From Streptomyces sp. NRRL F-6131 (GTDB lineage Bacteria; Actinomycetota; Actinomycetes; Streptomycetales; Streptomycetaceae): a stretch of DNA of 64,000 nucleotides. This document shows, piece by piece, positions 10,717-19,822 of the stretch (the stretch's first letter is position 1; each line of letters opens with the position of its first letter). The notes beneath the pieces were generated by a model that saw nothing but the letters and a program-made list of their open reading frames with translations, was not told the DNA's origin and searched no databases. The position numbers and the translations under genes are program-made. The stretch lies in contig JOHN01000023.1 in NCBI GenBank assembly GCA_000719695.1, positions 41,166 to 105,165 on the forward strand. Direction: 5' to 3'.

Positions 10717-11388
10717 GTGTCCAGGACACCCCGCCCGGCCCGCACCGCACCCCCGCCCCGGCGGGCCGGTCGCGTCCTGCGCCGCGCCCTCGGCCGCCGG
10801 AGCACCGTCCGGAACCGCGAACCGCTCGCTCGCCCGGTCGACCGCGCCCGCGGCCGCGCCTGGCTCGCCGCCGGCCTCGCCCTGCTCCTCGGCCTCGCCG
10901 GCATCACCGCCGCCGCCGTCCTCGGCCACCGCGCCGCCGGACGCGCCACCGAGGCCGAACGCGGCCGCCTCCACCGCACCGAGGCCCTCGTCCTCGGCCG
11001 GCCCCGCGTCGAGGAGACCGGCGCCGGCCGGTGGAGCGGCGGCTACGAGAAGCGGGTCGACACCTCGGTCACCTGGACCGCCCCCGACGGCCTGGCCCGC
11101 ACCGGCACCGTCGAGGCCCCGCGCAGCGCCGCCACCGGCTCCACCCTCACCCTCTGGGTCGACGCCGACGGCCGGCCCGCCACCGCCCCCGCGACCCGGG
11201 TCGGCCTGGCCGTCGGCGTCATCTGCACCGGCCTGGCCGGCTCGGCCACCCTGACCGCCCTGCTCGGCGGCGCGCTCGCCCTGCGGCTGCGCGTCCTCGA
11301 CCGACGAGCCGACCGCGACTGGGAACGCTCCTGGGCCCACTGGGAACCGCGCTGGTCCGGCCGCACCAGTCAGCCGCAGGACGACTGA
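10717..11388 (+). CDS. Rv1733c-family membrane protein
   Basis: This is a 223-residue protein with a basic N-terminus, a membrane helix at about 48-70 (AWLAAGLALLLGLAGITAAAV), an extracytoplasmic section containing TSVTWTAPDG and TLWVDADGRPATAP, and a second membrane helix near 163-190. This two-helix arrangement around a small beta domain is the Rv1733c family, named after a mycobacterial latency antigen; its function is unknown. The GTG start has GAGGAG upstream. It is alone on its strand between the PadR spacer and a GNAT gene. Confidence 0.75.
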   Translation: MSRTPRPARTAPPPRRAGRVLRRALGRRSTVRNREPLARPVDRARGRAWLAAGLALLLGLAGITAAAVLGHRAAGRATEAERGRLHRTEALVLGRPRVEETGAGRWSGGYEKRVDTSVTWTAPDGLARTGTVEAPRSAATGSTLTLWVDADGRPATAPATRVGLAVGVICTGLAGSATLTALLGGALALRLRVLDRRADRDWERSWAHWEPRWSGRTSQPQDD

Positions 11389-11428
11389 ACCCCGCCGAAC
11401 GACTCCGAACCCCTCGTATGGAGCACCG

Positions 11429-11959
11429 ATGTTCACCACCGACCGCCTGACCGCCCGCCTCTGGGAGCACAGCGACGCCGAGCGCGCGTTCGACCTGTAC
11501 TCGCGCCAGGAGGTCGCCCAGTGGCTGGGCGCCACCCCGCGGGCCGTGGAGTCGCCCGCCGAGGTGCCCGCCATGATCGACCGCTGGCGGCAGCGCTCGA
11601 CGGACCCCCGCTACGGCGTCTGGGCCCTCGAACGGCGGGACACCGGCGTCCTGGTCGGCTCGGTGCTGCTCCTCCCCCTGCTCGACGAGGGCCTCGCCGC
11701 TACCGGTAGCGGTAGCGGCGAGGTCGAGGTCGGCTGGCACCTCCACCCCGACTCCTGGGGCCACGGCTACGCCACGGAGGCCGGGCGCGCCGCACTCGCC
11801 AAGGGCTTCGCCGACGGCCTCCCCCGCATCCACGCCGTCGTCCGCCCCGGCAACACCCGCTCCGCGGCGCTCTGCCACCGCCTCGGCATGACCCCCCTCG
11901 GCCGCACCACCCGCTGGTACGGCACCGACCTCGACGCCTTCCTCGCGACCCGGCCCTGA
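11429..11959 (+). CDS. GNAT N-acetyltransferase (RimJ/RimL type)
   Basis: This 176-residue protein has the GNAT fold: MFTTDRLTARLWEHSDAERAFDLYSRQEV at the start, EVEVGWHLHPDSWGHGYATEAGRAAL as the acetyl-CoA loop region, and RNSASLxHRLGM-like GNTRSAALCHRLGMTPLGRT near the end. RimJ/RimL-like enzymes acetylate N-terminal or side-chain amines of proteins, or small molecules. A short GCTACC/GGTAGC-rich stretch (about 11698-11719) encodes ATGSGSGE before the core strand. It follows the Rv1733c gene by 40 bp. Confidence 0.88.
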   Translation: MFTTDRLTARLWEHSDAERAFDLYSRQEVAQWLGATPRAVESPAEVPAMIDRWRQRSTDPRYGVWALERRDTGVLVGSVLLLPLLDEGLAATGSGSGEVEVGWHLHPDSWGHGYATEAGRAALAKGFADGLPRIHAVVRPGNTRSAALCHRLGMTPLGRTTRWYGTDLDAFLATRP

Positions 11960-12080
11960 CGCTCCGTGTCCGGCCCCCTGCCGCCTGCGTGCGCGGCCCC
12001 CTACGATGTGGAGGCCCGACCCGGCACACGCGCCGGGAGGGGACCGGACGCGGGGGGCGGCCGGCGCGACGGGGGGAACG

Positions 12081-13502
12081 ATGACGAGTCCGGAAGACTC
12101 CGCCGAGGTCACGAACTCGATCACCGGCGGCACGATCAACGGGACGGTCGTCCAAGCCTGGCAGGCCACGGTGACACTGGCCCCGCCGGAGCCGCCCGCG
12201 CGCCGGTTCCGGCCCTGGCACGCCGCCGTCGCGGTGGTCCTCGCGGGCGCCCTCGCGTTCGGCACCCACTTCGCGCTCAGCGCCGACCACGGCGTCCCCG
12301 GCGTCACCGCCCGCTACGTCCTGGAGCAGCCCGACCCTCCCGTCCAGACCGTGCTTCCCCGCACCGTGCGCGCCAACGAGCTCCCGGCGGCGGCCTCGGG
12401 CTGTACGGGCAGCCGGACCTGGGGGCACCAACAGGGCGGCATGGACTACGGCATCTCCCGGCTGGCCGTCACCGCGGTCGGTGGGGTGGGCCGCACGGTC
12501 GTGATCGACAGCATCCGGGCCGAGGTGGTCGGCGCGCCCCGTGCCCCCGAGCCCGGGACGGTGCTCGCCTGCACGGGCGCGGGTGAGGGCGACTGGACCG
12601 AACTGGGCATCGACCTCGACTCACCCGATCCGGCCGCGCTGATCGTCGGCTCCAACGGGGTCTCGTACGCCCCGTACTTCCGCGGCAAGTACCTGTACCT
12701 GGAGCCCCCGAAGCCCGAGCTCGTCGGCCTGACGGTGCTCGCGACCGAGCACAGCTACGACTACGTGGTGGTGGTCGAGGGCTCGGTCGACGGGAAGCGG
12801 CACAGCTGGCGGCTCCAGGACGACGACCGACCGTTCCGCATCTCCGGGGTCCGCAAGGAGCGTGCGAACACCCTGCACAGCACCGTGCTCGGCTGGTCCA
12901 CCTCGTACGACACCGACTTCGGCGCGGGCGTCCGGTGCAATCCGTGCTACGAAGCGGGCGAGGACCTTCCCGGGACCGAGGTCAAGGGCGCCCCGAAACC
13001 CGAGACGGGCCGGCCCCGGACTCCCCCGCCGCCCCCGCCGGCGGGCACCGCACCGGTCCTCGTGGTGGACCGCAGGGACCCCGAGTCGGTCGCGACCGCC
13101 TGGGCCGTGACCCGGAGCTCGTTCGATCCCGCGCTCGGTGACCTCGGCCCGGACGACGGGACCGCCCGGGCCGTACCGTACCTCGCCCCCGAACTGGCGG
13201 CTTCCCCGGCCTCCGCGCGCCCGGGGCAGACGGAGGCGGCCACGGGGACGGAAGAAGTGCAGAGCCATGGCGCACGCTCGGTCATCACCGCGGCCTCCGT
13301 CTATCCCGACCGCCCCGACCCGCACCCGACCGGTCGGCTGGACGAGCCCGTGGTCAGGCTCACCGCCTCGGTGTGGGGCACCTACTACGGCGACGACGGC
13401 TGGACCGCACCGCTGGCGGCAGGTGCGGGCGGAAGCCTCACCTGGAAGCTCGTCCTGACCCGACAGCCGGACGGGAGTTACCTGATCTCGGCGATCGACT
13501 GA
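12081..13502 (+). CDS. Membrane-anchored protein of unknown function with a GGTxxGxVxQ motif
   Basis: I do not recognise this 473-residue protein as a whole. The start ATG follows GGGGGGAACG. Residues about 11-25 read NSITGGTINGTVVQA, resembling the short ISGGTFxGPVxQA element found before effector or NTPase domains in many actinobacterial conflict-type proteins. One membrane helix at about 50-70 (WHAAVAVVLAGALAFGTHFAL) is followed by an extracellular region of about 400 residues with paired Cys (GCTGSRTWG, LACTGAG, RCNPCYEAG), a proline-rich linker near 315-325 and a C-terminal beta domain ending GSYLISAID. It looks like a type II membrane protein with a secreted beta-rich domain. No enzymatic motif is visible. 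Confidence 0.7.
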   Translation: MTSPEDSAEVTNSITGGTINGTVVQAWQATVTLAPPEPPARRFRPWHAAVAVVLAGALAFGTHFALSADHGVPGVTARYVLEQPDPPVQTVLPRTVRANELPAAASGCTGSRTWGHQQGGMDYGISRLAVTAVGGVGRTVVIDSIRAEVVGAPRAPEPGTVLACTGAGEGDWTELGIDLDSPDPAALIVGSNGVSYAPYFRGKYLYLEPPKPELVGLTVLATEHSYDYVVVVEGSVDGKRHSWRLQDDDRPFRISGVRKERANTLHSTVLGWSTSYDTDFGAGVRCNPCYEAGEDLPGTEVKGAPKPETGRPRTPPPPPPAGTAPVLVVDRRDPESVATAWAVTRSSFDPALGDLGPDDGTARAVPYLAPELAASPASARPGQTEAATGTEEVQSHGARSVITAASVYPDRPDPHPTGRLDEPVVRLTASVWGTYYGDDGWTAPLAAGAGGSLTWKLVLTRQPDGSYLISAID

Positions 13503-13524
13503 GCCCCGACCCGGATCCGGGGGG

Positions 13525-14202
13525 TCAGGGCGCGCCGTCGGGGTGGGGCCAGGGGGTGGTGGGGTGGCGGGAGGCGTGGTGGGTGAGGGCGGCGACGGTG
13601 AGGAGGAGGGCGATGGCGGCGGCCAGGGCGACCGGGACGGCGGCGTGCAGGACCAGGACGGCGCCCAGCAGGGCGCCCGCGAACATCCAGCCGGCCGAGG
13701 CGAGGCGGCGGGGGCCGGCGCGGTCGGCGGCCAGGGCGGTGAGGGTCATGGTCAGCACGGTGGTCGTCAGGTCCGGCACCCTGAGGGCGCGGACCACCGC
13801 GTTCTGCAGGCCCATCGCGCCGCCCAGGACGACGATCAGGGTGTAGCGGACCGGGTCGGCGGTGTGCCCGAGGGCCGCGGCGAGGACGGTGCAGGCGGCG
13901 AACAGGGCCGACTGGAGCGCGACGGTGAGGACCAGCAGCCGCCCCCGGTGGTCGGGACGGCGCGCGGCGAGCCGGCCGCCCGCGACCGCGCCGGTCAGGA
14001 AGGCGGCGAGGGCGGCGAGCGGGGCGGTCGCGGAGAGGCCCGGCGCGCCGGCCAGGGCGAAGCCGAGGAAGATCACGTTGCCGGTCATGTTGGCGACGAA
14101 GACGTGCCCGAGGGCGAGGTAGCTGACCGCGTCGACCAGCCCGGTGACCACGGTGAGCACCAGCAGCATCGTCACCAGTGGTCCGTGCCGGGGGTCGTGC
14201 AT
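13525..14202 (-). CDS. DUF1275 (YoaK-like) membrane protein
   Basis: This 225-residue protein is almost entirely membrane helices. It starts LVTMLLVLTVVTGLVDAVSYLALGHVFVANMTGNVIFLGFAL, which is the DUF1275 signature (GLVDAVSYL, FVANMTGN), and later has GGAMGLQNAVVRALRVPDLTTTVLTMTLTALAAD. These proteins are predicted six- or seven-helix permeases of unknown substrate. It lies downstream of asnB on the same strand, separated by a hairpin, so it is probably transcribed separately. Confidence 0.9.
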   Translation of the reverse strand: MHDPRHGPLVTMLLVLTVVTGLVDAVSYLALGHVFVANMTGNVIFLGFALAGAPGLSATAPLAALAAFLTGAVAGGRLAARRPDHRGRLLVLTVALQSALFAACTVLAAALGHTADPVRYTLIVVLGGAMGLQNAVVRALRVPDLTTTVLTMTLTALAADRAGPRRLASAGWMFAGALLGAVLVLHAAVPVALAAAIALLLTVAALTHHASRHPTTPWPHPDGAP

Positions 14203-14250
14203 CACCGTCCTCCTGCCGGTCGCCCTCGCCTCCCGGCAGCCTAACCGGAT

Positions 14251-14295
14251 CGGCCCGGTGGGACCCGACGCGTACGGTCGGGCCCCACCGGGCCG
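14251..14295. terminator. Hairpin downstream of asnB
   Basis: CGGCCCGGTGGG (14251-14262) pairs perfectly with CCCACCGGGCCG (14284-14295), with an inner CCGAC/GTCGG. It sits just after the asnB stop and before the DUF1275 start. Confidence 0.6.
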
Positions 14296-14312
14296 GTCGG
14301 CGGAACGGGCCG

Positions 14313-16145
14313 TCAGACGGCGAGTGCCGGGCGGTGGTGGTCCAGCCAGAGGGCGAGGTCGACGACCCGCTCCAGCCGGAGCCGGTGTCCCCACTCCAGC
14401 TGGTCGGCCGGCGTGTCCAGGCTGGCCTTGATCACCGTCTCGTCGGCGATGTCGCGCACGTGCGGCGCGTCCAGGGCCTCGCGGGCGAGCCGCTGGAGCC
14501 CGCTGTTGTAGTCGGCGTGGTGGGTCGCCGGGTAGTGGTTCTTCGGCCGCCACAGCACCGAGTCCGGGGCGATGCCCTGGCCGGCCGCGCGCAGCAGGCT
14601 CTTCTCCCGCCCGTCGTAGCTCTTCATCTCCCAGGGGGTGTTGAAGGCGTACTCGACCAGCCGGTGGTCGCAGTACGGCACCCGGACCTCCAGGCCCTGG
14701 GCCATCGAGAGGCGGTCCTTGCGGTGCAGCAGCTGGCGCAGCCAGCGGGTCAGCGACAGGTGCTGCATCTCGCGCTGGCGGTGCTCGGCCGGGCTCTCGC
14801 CGTCCACGTGCGGGACGGCGGCCAGCGAGCTGCGGTAGGTGTCGTCGCGGAACTCGGCGATCCGCAGGTGGGCGGCGAGGTCCGGGTTGATCGGCATGGC
14901 GGCCTCGTCGCCGGTGACGAGCAGCCACGGGAAGGTCTGCGCGGCGAGCGCCTTGGGGTTGTGGAACCACGGGTAGCCGCCGAACACCTCGTCGGCCGCC
15001 TCGCCGGAGAGCGCGACCGTGGAGTGCTTGCGGATCTCGCCGAACAGCAGGTAGAGCGAGGTGTCCATGTCGCCGACGCCGATCGGCGAGTCCCGGGAGA
15101 CGACGACGGCGCGCCGGTTCTCGAGGTCCAGCAGGGTGCGCGGGTCGAGGACCACGGTGGAGTGGTCAGTGCCGATGAACGCGCCGGCCTCGGCGGCGTA
15201 CGGGGTGTCGTGGCCGGTGCGCAGCACGTCGCCGGTGAACTGCTCGGCCTGGTCGCTGTAGTCGACGGCGTAGGAGCGCAGCTTGGCCTGCGGGCCCTCC
15301 TGGAGGCGCAGCTCGTCGGCGACCAGGGCGGTCACGACGGTCGAGTCCAGGCCGCCGGAGAGCAGGCTGCAGAGCGGGACGTCCGACTCGAGCTGGGCGC
15401 GGGCGGCGCGGTTGACCAGGTGGTCGATCCGCTCCTTGGTGGCGTCCAGGTCGTCGGTGTGCGGGCGGGCGGTGAGCTCCCAGTAGCGGGTCTCGCGGAC
15501 GCCGGTGCGGTCGAGGACGAGCAGGCCGCCGGGGTGGACCTCGCGGACGCCGGACCAGACGGTGGGGCCGGTGTTGAAGAGCAGGCTGTAGGCCTCGCGC
15601 AGGCCGTCGGCGTCCACCGTGGGGGTGATCTCCGGGTGGGCGAAGAGCGCCTTGGGCTCGGAGCCGAAGGCGAGGCCGCCGTCGATCTCGGCCCAGAACA
15701 GCGGCTTGACGCCGAGCCGGTCGCGGACCAGCAGCAGGCGCTGCTCGCGCTCGTCCCAGACGGCGAAGGCGTACATGCCCTCCAGCCGTTCGACGAGGGC
15801 GTCGCCCCACTCCTGGTAGGCGCGGAGCACCACCTCGGTGTCGCTGCGGGTCTCGAACCGGTGCCCCTTGGAGCGGAGCTCGGCGCGGAGCTGGTGGTGG
15901 TTGTAGACCTCGCCGCTGTAGGTGAGGACGACGCCCGGTTCGTCCCGGCGGTCGGGCATGGGCTGGGCGCCGCCCTCGATGTCGATGACGGCGAGGCGGC
16001 GGTGGCCGAGGGCGGCGTGGCGGCCGAGCCAGACACCGCCGGCGTCGGGGCCGCGCAGGGTCATGGTGGCGGTCATCGCCTCGATGACGGGGGCGCTGTG
16101 GCGGACGTCCTGGTGGAAGGACACCCAGCCGGTGATTCCGCACAT
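14313..16145 (-). CDS. asnB: Asparagine synthase (glutamine-hydrolysing)
   Basis: This 610-residue protein starts MCGITGWVSF, exposing the N-terminal Cys nucleophile of the glutaminase domain (about 1-210: RGPDAGGVW, GHRRLAVID, LTYSGEVYNHHQLR). The synthetase domain has the pyrophosphate-binding SGGLDST motif and the later LSGEAADEVFGGYPWF and GLEVRVPYCDHRLVEYAF segments. It makes asparagine from aspartate, ATP and glutamine. The length suits the actinobacterial AsnB class. The ATG follows AAGGAGTGCTCGC. It is divergent from the TIGR01777 gene, and no biosynthetic cluster surrounds it, so a housekeeping role is likely. Confidence 0.93.
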   Translation of the reverse strand: MCGITGWVSFHQDVRHSAPVIEAMTATMTLRGPDAGGVWLGRHAALGHRRLAVIDIEGGAQPMPDRRDEPGVVLTYSGEVYNHHQLRAELRSKGHRFETRSDTEVVLRAYQEWGDALVERLEGMYAFAVWDEREQRLLLVRDRLGVKPLFWAEIDGGLAFGSEPKALFAHPEITPTVDADGLREAYSLLFNTGPTVWSGVREVHPGGLLVLDRTGVRETRYWELTARPHTDDLDATKERIDHLVNRAARAQLESDVPLCSLLSGGLDSTVVTALVADELRLQEGPQAKLRSYAVDYSDQAEQFTGDVLRTGHDTPYAAEAGAFIGTDHSTVVLDPRTLLDLENRRAVVVSRDSPIGVGDMDTSLYLLFGEIRKHSTVALSGEAADEVFGGYPWFHNPKALAAQTFPWLLVTGDEAAMPINPDLAAHLRIAEFRDDTYRSSLAAVPHVDGESPAEHRQREMQHLSLTRWLRQLLHRKDRLSMAQGLEVRVPYCDHRLVEYAFNTPWEMKSYDGREKSLLRAAGQGIAPDSVLWRPKNHYPATHHADYNSGLQRLAREALDAPHVRDIADETVIKASLDTPADQLEWGHRLRLERVVDLALWLDHHRPALAV

Positions 16146-16263
16146 GCGCGAGCACTCCTTGGACGAGCAGACGATCGGATCCGGCCCACCAGTCGGCCGG
16201 GCGGAGGCCGTGGTTCCACGGATTCGGACACATTTCCGGCCATGTGCAGGCGACCCCGGCATT

Positions 16264-16292
16264 TTGAACACGTTCAGGTCGACCGCTAGGGT
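16264..16292 (+). promoter_or_regulatory. HrdB-type promoter of the TIGR01777 gene
   Basis: TTGAAC (16264-16269) and TAGGGT (16287-16292) are separated by 17 bp, close to the streptomycete vegetative consensus TTGACA-N17-TAGGAT. The gene starts 31 bp downstream after GAGGGGGG. Confidence 0.6.
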
Positions 16293-16322
16293 GCGTACGA
16301 CCGAGCTTCGAGGGGGGACTCG

Positions 16323-17261
16323 ATGAGAATCGTCATACCCGGTGGGACCGGCCAGATCGGCCGCATCCTGGACAAGGCACTGACCGAGGACGGCCACGAG
16401 GTCGTGATCCTGACCCGGCGGCCCCGGCGCGACCAGGAGATCTACTGGGACGGCCGCTCGCTGGGCCGGTGGACCGCCGCGATCGACGGCGCCGACGCCG
16501 TCGTCAACCTCGCCGGGCGCAGCGTCGACTGCCGCTACACCGAGGAGAACCTGCGCGACATGATGGACTCCCGGGTGCACTCCACCCGGGCCGTCGGCCG
16601 CGCCGTCGCGGGCGCCCGGCGTCCGCCCCGGGTCTGGCTCCAGATGAGCACCGCCACCATCTACGCCCACACCTACGGCACCCCGCACGCCGAGGACACC
16701 GGCGTCCTCGGCGGCGGCGAGCCGGGCGCCCCGGCGTACTGGGAGCGCAGCGTGCGGATCGCCCGCGCCTGGGAGCGCGAACAGACGGACGCGGCCACCC
16801 CGCGGACCCGGCGGGTCGCGCTGCGCACCGCGATGGTGATGAGCCCCGAACGCGGCGGCGCCTTCGACCAGCTGGTGCGGCTCGCCCGGACCGGCTTCGG
16901 CGGGCCGGTCGACGGCGGCGGCCAGTACCTCTCGTGGATCCACGACCGCGACCTGGTCCGCTCCGTCCGCTTCCTGCTCGACCGGGAGGACGTCTCCGGC
17001 CCGGTCAACCTCGCCGCGCCGACGCCGCTGCCGCAGCGGGTGTTCATGCGGACGATCCGGCGGGCCAAGGGCATCCCGGTGGGGCTCCCGGCCACCCGGT
17101 GGATGGCCGAGCTGGGCGCGTTCGCGCTGCGGTCGGACACCGAGCTGCTGCTGAAGAGCCGGGCGGTCGTGCCGGGCCGGCTGCTGGAGGCCGGGTTCGC
17201 CTTCGAGCACCCGCACTGGCCGGCGGCGGCGGCCGACCTGCTCCGGCGGATGCGCCGCTGA
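16323..17261 (+). CDS. TIGR01777 family epimerase (extended SDR)
   Basis: This 312-residue protein has an N-terminal NAD(P) fold MRIVIPGGTGQIGRILDKAL, followed by VNLAGRSVDCRYT, the ST(A/S)TIYAH strand and the later FGGPVDGGGQYLSWIHDRDLVRSVRFLLD segment typical of TIGR01777 (SDR39U1-like). The last 50 residues match the family's DUF1731-like tail (LLxxRAVVPGRLLEAGFAFEHP). The family is predicted to act on nucleotide-linked or other small substrates, but no reaction is established. It is transcribed alone and ends before a very stable hairpin. Confidence 0.88.
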   Translation: MRIVIPGGTGQIGRILDKALTEDGHEVVILTRRPRRDQEIYWDGRSLGRWTAAIDGADAVVNLAGRSVDCRYTEENLRDMMDSRVHSTRAVGRAVAGARRPPRVWLQMSTATIYAHTYGTPHAEDTGVLGGGEPGAPAYWERSVRIARAWEREQTDAATPRTRRVALRTAMVMSPERGGAFDQLVRLARTGFGGPVDGGGQYLSWIHDRDLVRSVRFLLDREDVSGPVNLAAPTPLPQRVFMRTIRRAKGIPVGLPATRWMAELGAFALRSDTELLLKSRAVVPGRLLEAGFAFEHPHWPAAAADLLRRMRR

Positions 17262-17295
17262 ACGCGGCGCCGGGGGCAGGACCGACGGAGCGGTG

Positions 17296-17347
17296 GCCGG
17301 GTGCGGTCGGGCAGGGGCGGAAAATGCCCCGCCCGACCGCACCCGGC
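17296..17347. terminator. Strong hairpin after the epimerase gene
   Basis: GCCGGGTGCGGTCGGGC (17296-17312) pairs perfectly with GCCCGACCGCACCCGGC (17331-17347), and GGGGC/GCCCC pair inside. The 17-bp stem has no U tract, as usual for these genomes. It ends only 5 bp before the -10-like element of the cupin gene. Confidence 0.7.
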
Positions 17348-17364
17348 GCCGATAGTGTGATCGC

Positions 17365-17694
17365 ATGAACCTCACCGGCTTTCCCTTCACCGCCACCGAC
17401 TGGGACCAGGTCGACCAGGAGCGCAAGCCCGGGGAGAGCGGGGAAGTGACCAGCCGGGTGCAGCAGTTCGGCGCGGTCCGGGTCCGCCGGGTGGACTACA
17501 GCCCCGGGTACGTCGCGGACCACTGGTGCCGCAAGGGCCACGTGCTGTACGTCCTGGCGGGTGAACTCGTCACCACGCTGGACGACGGCCGCGTCGTCGT
17601 CACCCGCCGGGGCGGCAGCTACCAGGTGGCCGACGAGGCCGAGGCCCACCGCTCCAGCGCCCCGAACGGCGCCAGCCTGCTGATCGTCGACTGA
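17365..17694 (+). CDS. DHCW-motif cupin protein
   Basis: This 109-residue single-domain cupin contains VADHWCRKGHVLYVLAGEL, the DHCW signature of a small cupin family, and then SYQVADEAEAHRSSAPNGASLLIVD. His and Glu in these strands would bind a metal. The function is unknown. A -10-like TAGTGT at 17353-17358 lies 6 bp before the ATG and no ribosome site is visible, so a leaderless transcript is likely. Confidence 0.88.
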   Translation: MNLTGFPFTATDWDQVDQERKPGESGEVTSRVQQFGAVRVRRVDYSPGYVADHWCRKGHVLYVLAGELVTTLDDGRVVVTRRGGSYQVADEAEAHRSSAPNGASLLIVD

Positions 17695-17950
17695 CTCCGG
17701 CCGCACCGTCCCGCCCCGGAGCACCCCGACCCGACGGACCCGATCGGACACGACCGAGCGCGGTCGGGGACGACCGGCGATGACCGGCGACGACCGGGGA
17801 CCGTTCCACAAAACGCCCACCCCGGGCCGTTCCTACGTCATCCCGACGCCCTCCGCGTGGCACGGGTTCTGCAACAGAGTGCAAAGCGAGGGCAAGGTCA
17901 CACCCGTTGCCTCTCCTGCGCCCCCGCGCACGAGCGCTAACCTGCGGGGC

Positions 17951-19822
17951 ATGACGGTCCCGCCCGAAGGGCTTCCCCTGGCCGCCGAGTTCCCGGCCGC
18001 CCACCGCGAGCAGTGGCAGACCCTCGTCGAGGGTGTGCTCCGCAAGTCGGGGGCGCAGCCCGAGGACGGCGCAGCGGCCGAGCACGCGCTCAGCACCGTG
18101 CTCCAGGACGGGCTGCGCGCCCGCCCGCTGTACACCGCCGAGGACGCCCCGGCCGACCCGGGCTTCCCCGGCTTCCCGCCGTTCGTGCGCGGCGCCCGGC
18201 CGCAGGGCGCCTCGGTCGCGGGCTGGGACGTCCGCCAGCGGCACAGCGACCCCGATCCGCGCCGCACCAACGAGGCCGCCCTGGCCGACCTGGAGCACGG
18301 CGGCGGTTCGCTCTGGCTGGAGCTGGGCGGCGACGGCCTGCCGGTCACCGCCCTCGGCGAGGCGCTCACCGGCGTCTACCTCGACCTGGCCGGCGTGGTG
18401 CTCGACGCGGGCGCCGAATTCCCCGACGCCGCCGCGCAGTTGTTCGCGCTGTACCAGGAGCGCGAGGTCTCCCCCGGTTCCGCCGCCGGCAACCTCGGCG
18501 CCGACCCGCTGGGCCTGCAGGCCCGCACCGGCGACGCCACCCGCACCGACGCGCTGCTCGCGGAGGCCGCCGCGCTCGCCGCCCGCTGCGCCGAGGGCTT
18601 CCCCGGCCTGCGCGCACTGGTCGTCGACGCGCTGCCGTACCACGAGGCCGGCGCCTCGCCCGCCCAGGAACTCGGAGCCTCGCTCGCCACCGGCGTCGCC
18701 TACCTGCGCGCGCTGACCGCGGCCGGACTGTCGGTGGACGCCGCGCTCGGCCAGCTGGAGTTCCGCTACGCCGCGGACGCCGACCAGTTCCTGACGGTCG
18801 CGAAGTTCCGTGCCGCGCGCCGCCTCTGGGCCCGGGTGGCCGAGGTCTCCGGCGCCGCGCCGGCCGCCGCCGCGCAGCGCCAGCACGCCGTCACCTCCGC
18901 GGTGATGATGACCGCCCGCGACCCGTGGGTGAACATGCTCCGCACCACGATCGCCTGCCTGGCGGCCGGTGTCGGCGGGGCGGACGCGGTGACCGTACTG
19001 CCGTTCGACGCGGCCCTCGGCCTGCCCGACGCCTTCGCCCGCCGGATCGCCCGCAACACCCAGGCGATCCTGCTGGAGGAGTCCCACCTGGCCCGGGTCG
19101 TCGACCCGGCCGGCGGCTCCTGGTACGTCGAACGGCTGACCGACGAGCTCGCGCACGCCGCCTGGGCGTGGTTCCAGGAGATCGAGCGGGCCGGCGGCCA
19201 GCGCGCCGCCCTGGCGTCCGGTCTCGTCGAGGAGCGGATCGCCGCCACCTGGGCCGAGCGCTCGGTGCGGCTCGCCAAGCGGCGCGAACCGGTCACCGGC
19301 GTCAGCGAGTTCCCGAACCTCGGCGAACAGGCCCTGGTCCGCGCGCCGGCCCCGGCCGGCCCGGGCGGCGGGCTGCCGACGGTGCGCCGCGCCGAGGCCT
19401 TCGAGGCGCTGCGCGACCGCTCGGACGCGCACCTCGCGACCACCGGCGCACGGCCGGCGCTGTTCCTCGCCTCGATCGGCACCGCCTCCGCGCACACCGC
19501 CCGCACCACCTTCGCCGCCAACCTGTTCCAGGCCGGCGGCATCGCCACCACCGCGCACGAGGGCACCGACCCGGCGGCGTTCGCCGAGGCCTTCGCCGCG
19601 AGCGGTGCCACCGTCGCCTGCCTCTGCTCCAGCGACGCCCTGTACGGCGAGCACGCCGAGGCGGTGGCGGGCGCGCTCGCCGCGGCCGGCGCGCAGCGGG
19701 TGCTGCTGGCCGGCCGGCCCGGCGACACGCCGCCCGCGCACGTGGACGGCTTCGTGTTCGCCGGCGGCGACGCGGTCGCCGTCCTGACCTCCCTGCTCGA
19801 CCAGATCGGAGTGGCCCGATGA
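17951..19822 (+). CDS. mutA: Methylmalonyl-CoA mutase small subunit
   Basis: This 623-residue protein is homologous to the large subunit over its TIM barrel ([53 protein letters not shown]) but its C-terminal B12-type domain is degenerate: no DxHxxG histidine ligand is present. That is normal for the MutA subunit, which stabilises MutB. A -10-like TAACCT at 17938-17943 lies 7 bp before the ATG, implying a leaderless start. The stop overlaps the mutB ATG by 4 bp. The enzyme interconverts succinyl-CoA and (R)-methylmalonyl-CoA, feeding propionate metabolism and polyketide extender units. Confidence 0.93.
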   Translation: MTVPPEGLPLAAEFPAAHREQWQTLVEGVLRKSGAQPEDGAAAEHALSTVLQDGLRARPLYTAEDAPADPGFPGFPPFVRGARPQGASVAGWDVRQRHSDPDPRRTNEAALADLEHGGGSLWLELGGDGLPVTALGEALTGVYLDLAGVVLDAGAEFPDAAAQLFALYQEREVSPGSAAGNLGADPLGLQARTGDATRTDALLAEAAALAARCAEGFPGLRALVVDALPYHEAGASPAQELGASLATGVAYLRALTAAGLSVDAALGQLEFRYAADADQFLTVAKFRAARRLWARVAEVSGAAPAAAAQRQHAVTSAVMMTARDPWVNMLRTTIACLAAGVGGADAVTVLPFDAALGLPDAFARRIARNTQAILLEESHLARVVDPAGGSWYVERLTDELAHAAWAWFQEIERAGGQRAALASGLVEERIAATWAERSVRLAKRREPVTGVSEFPNLGEQALVRAPAPAGPGGGLPTVRRAEAFEALRDRSDAHLATTGARPALFLASIGTASAHTARTTFAANLFQAGGIATTAHEGTDPAAFAEAFAASGATVACLCSSDALYGEHAEAVAGALAAAGAQRVLLAGRPGDTPPAHVDGFVFAGGDAVAVLTSLLDQIGVAR

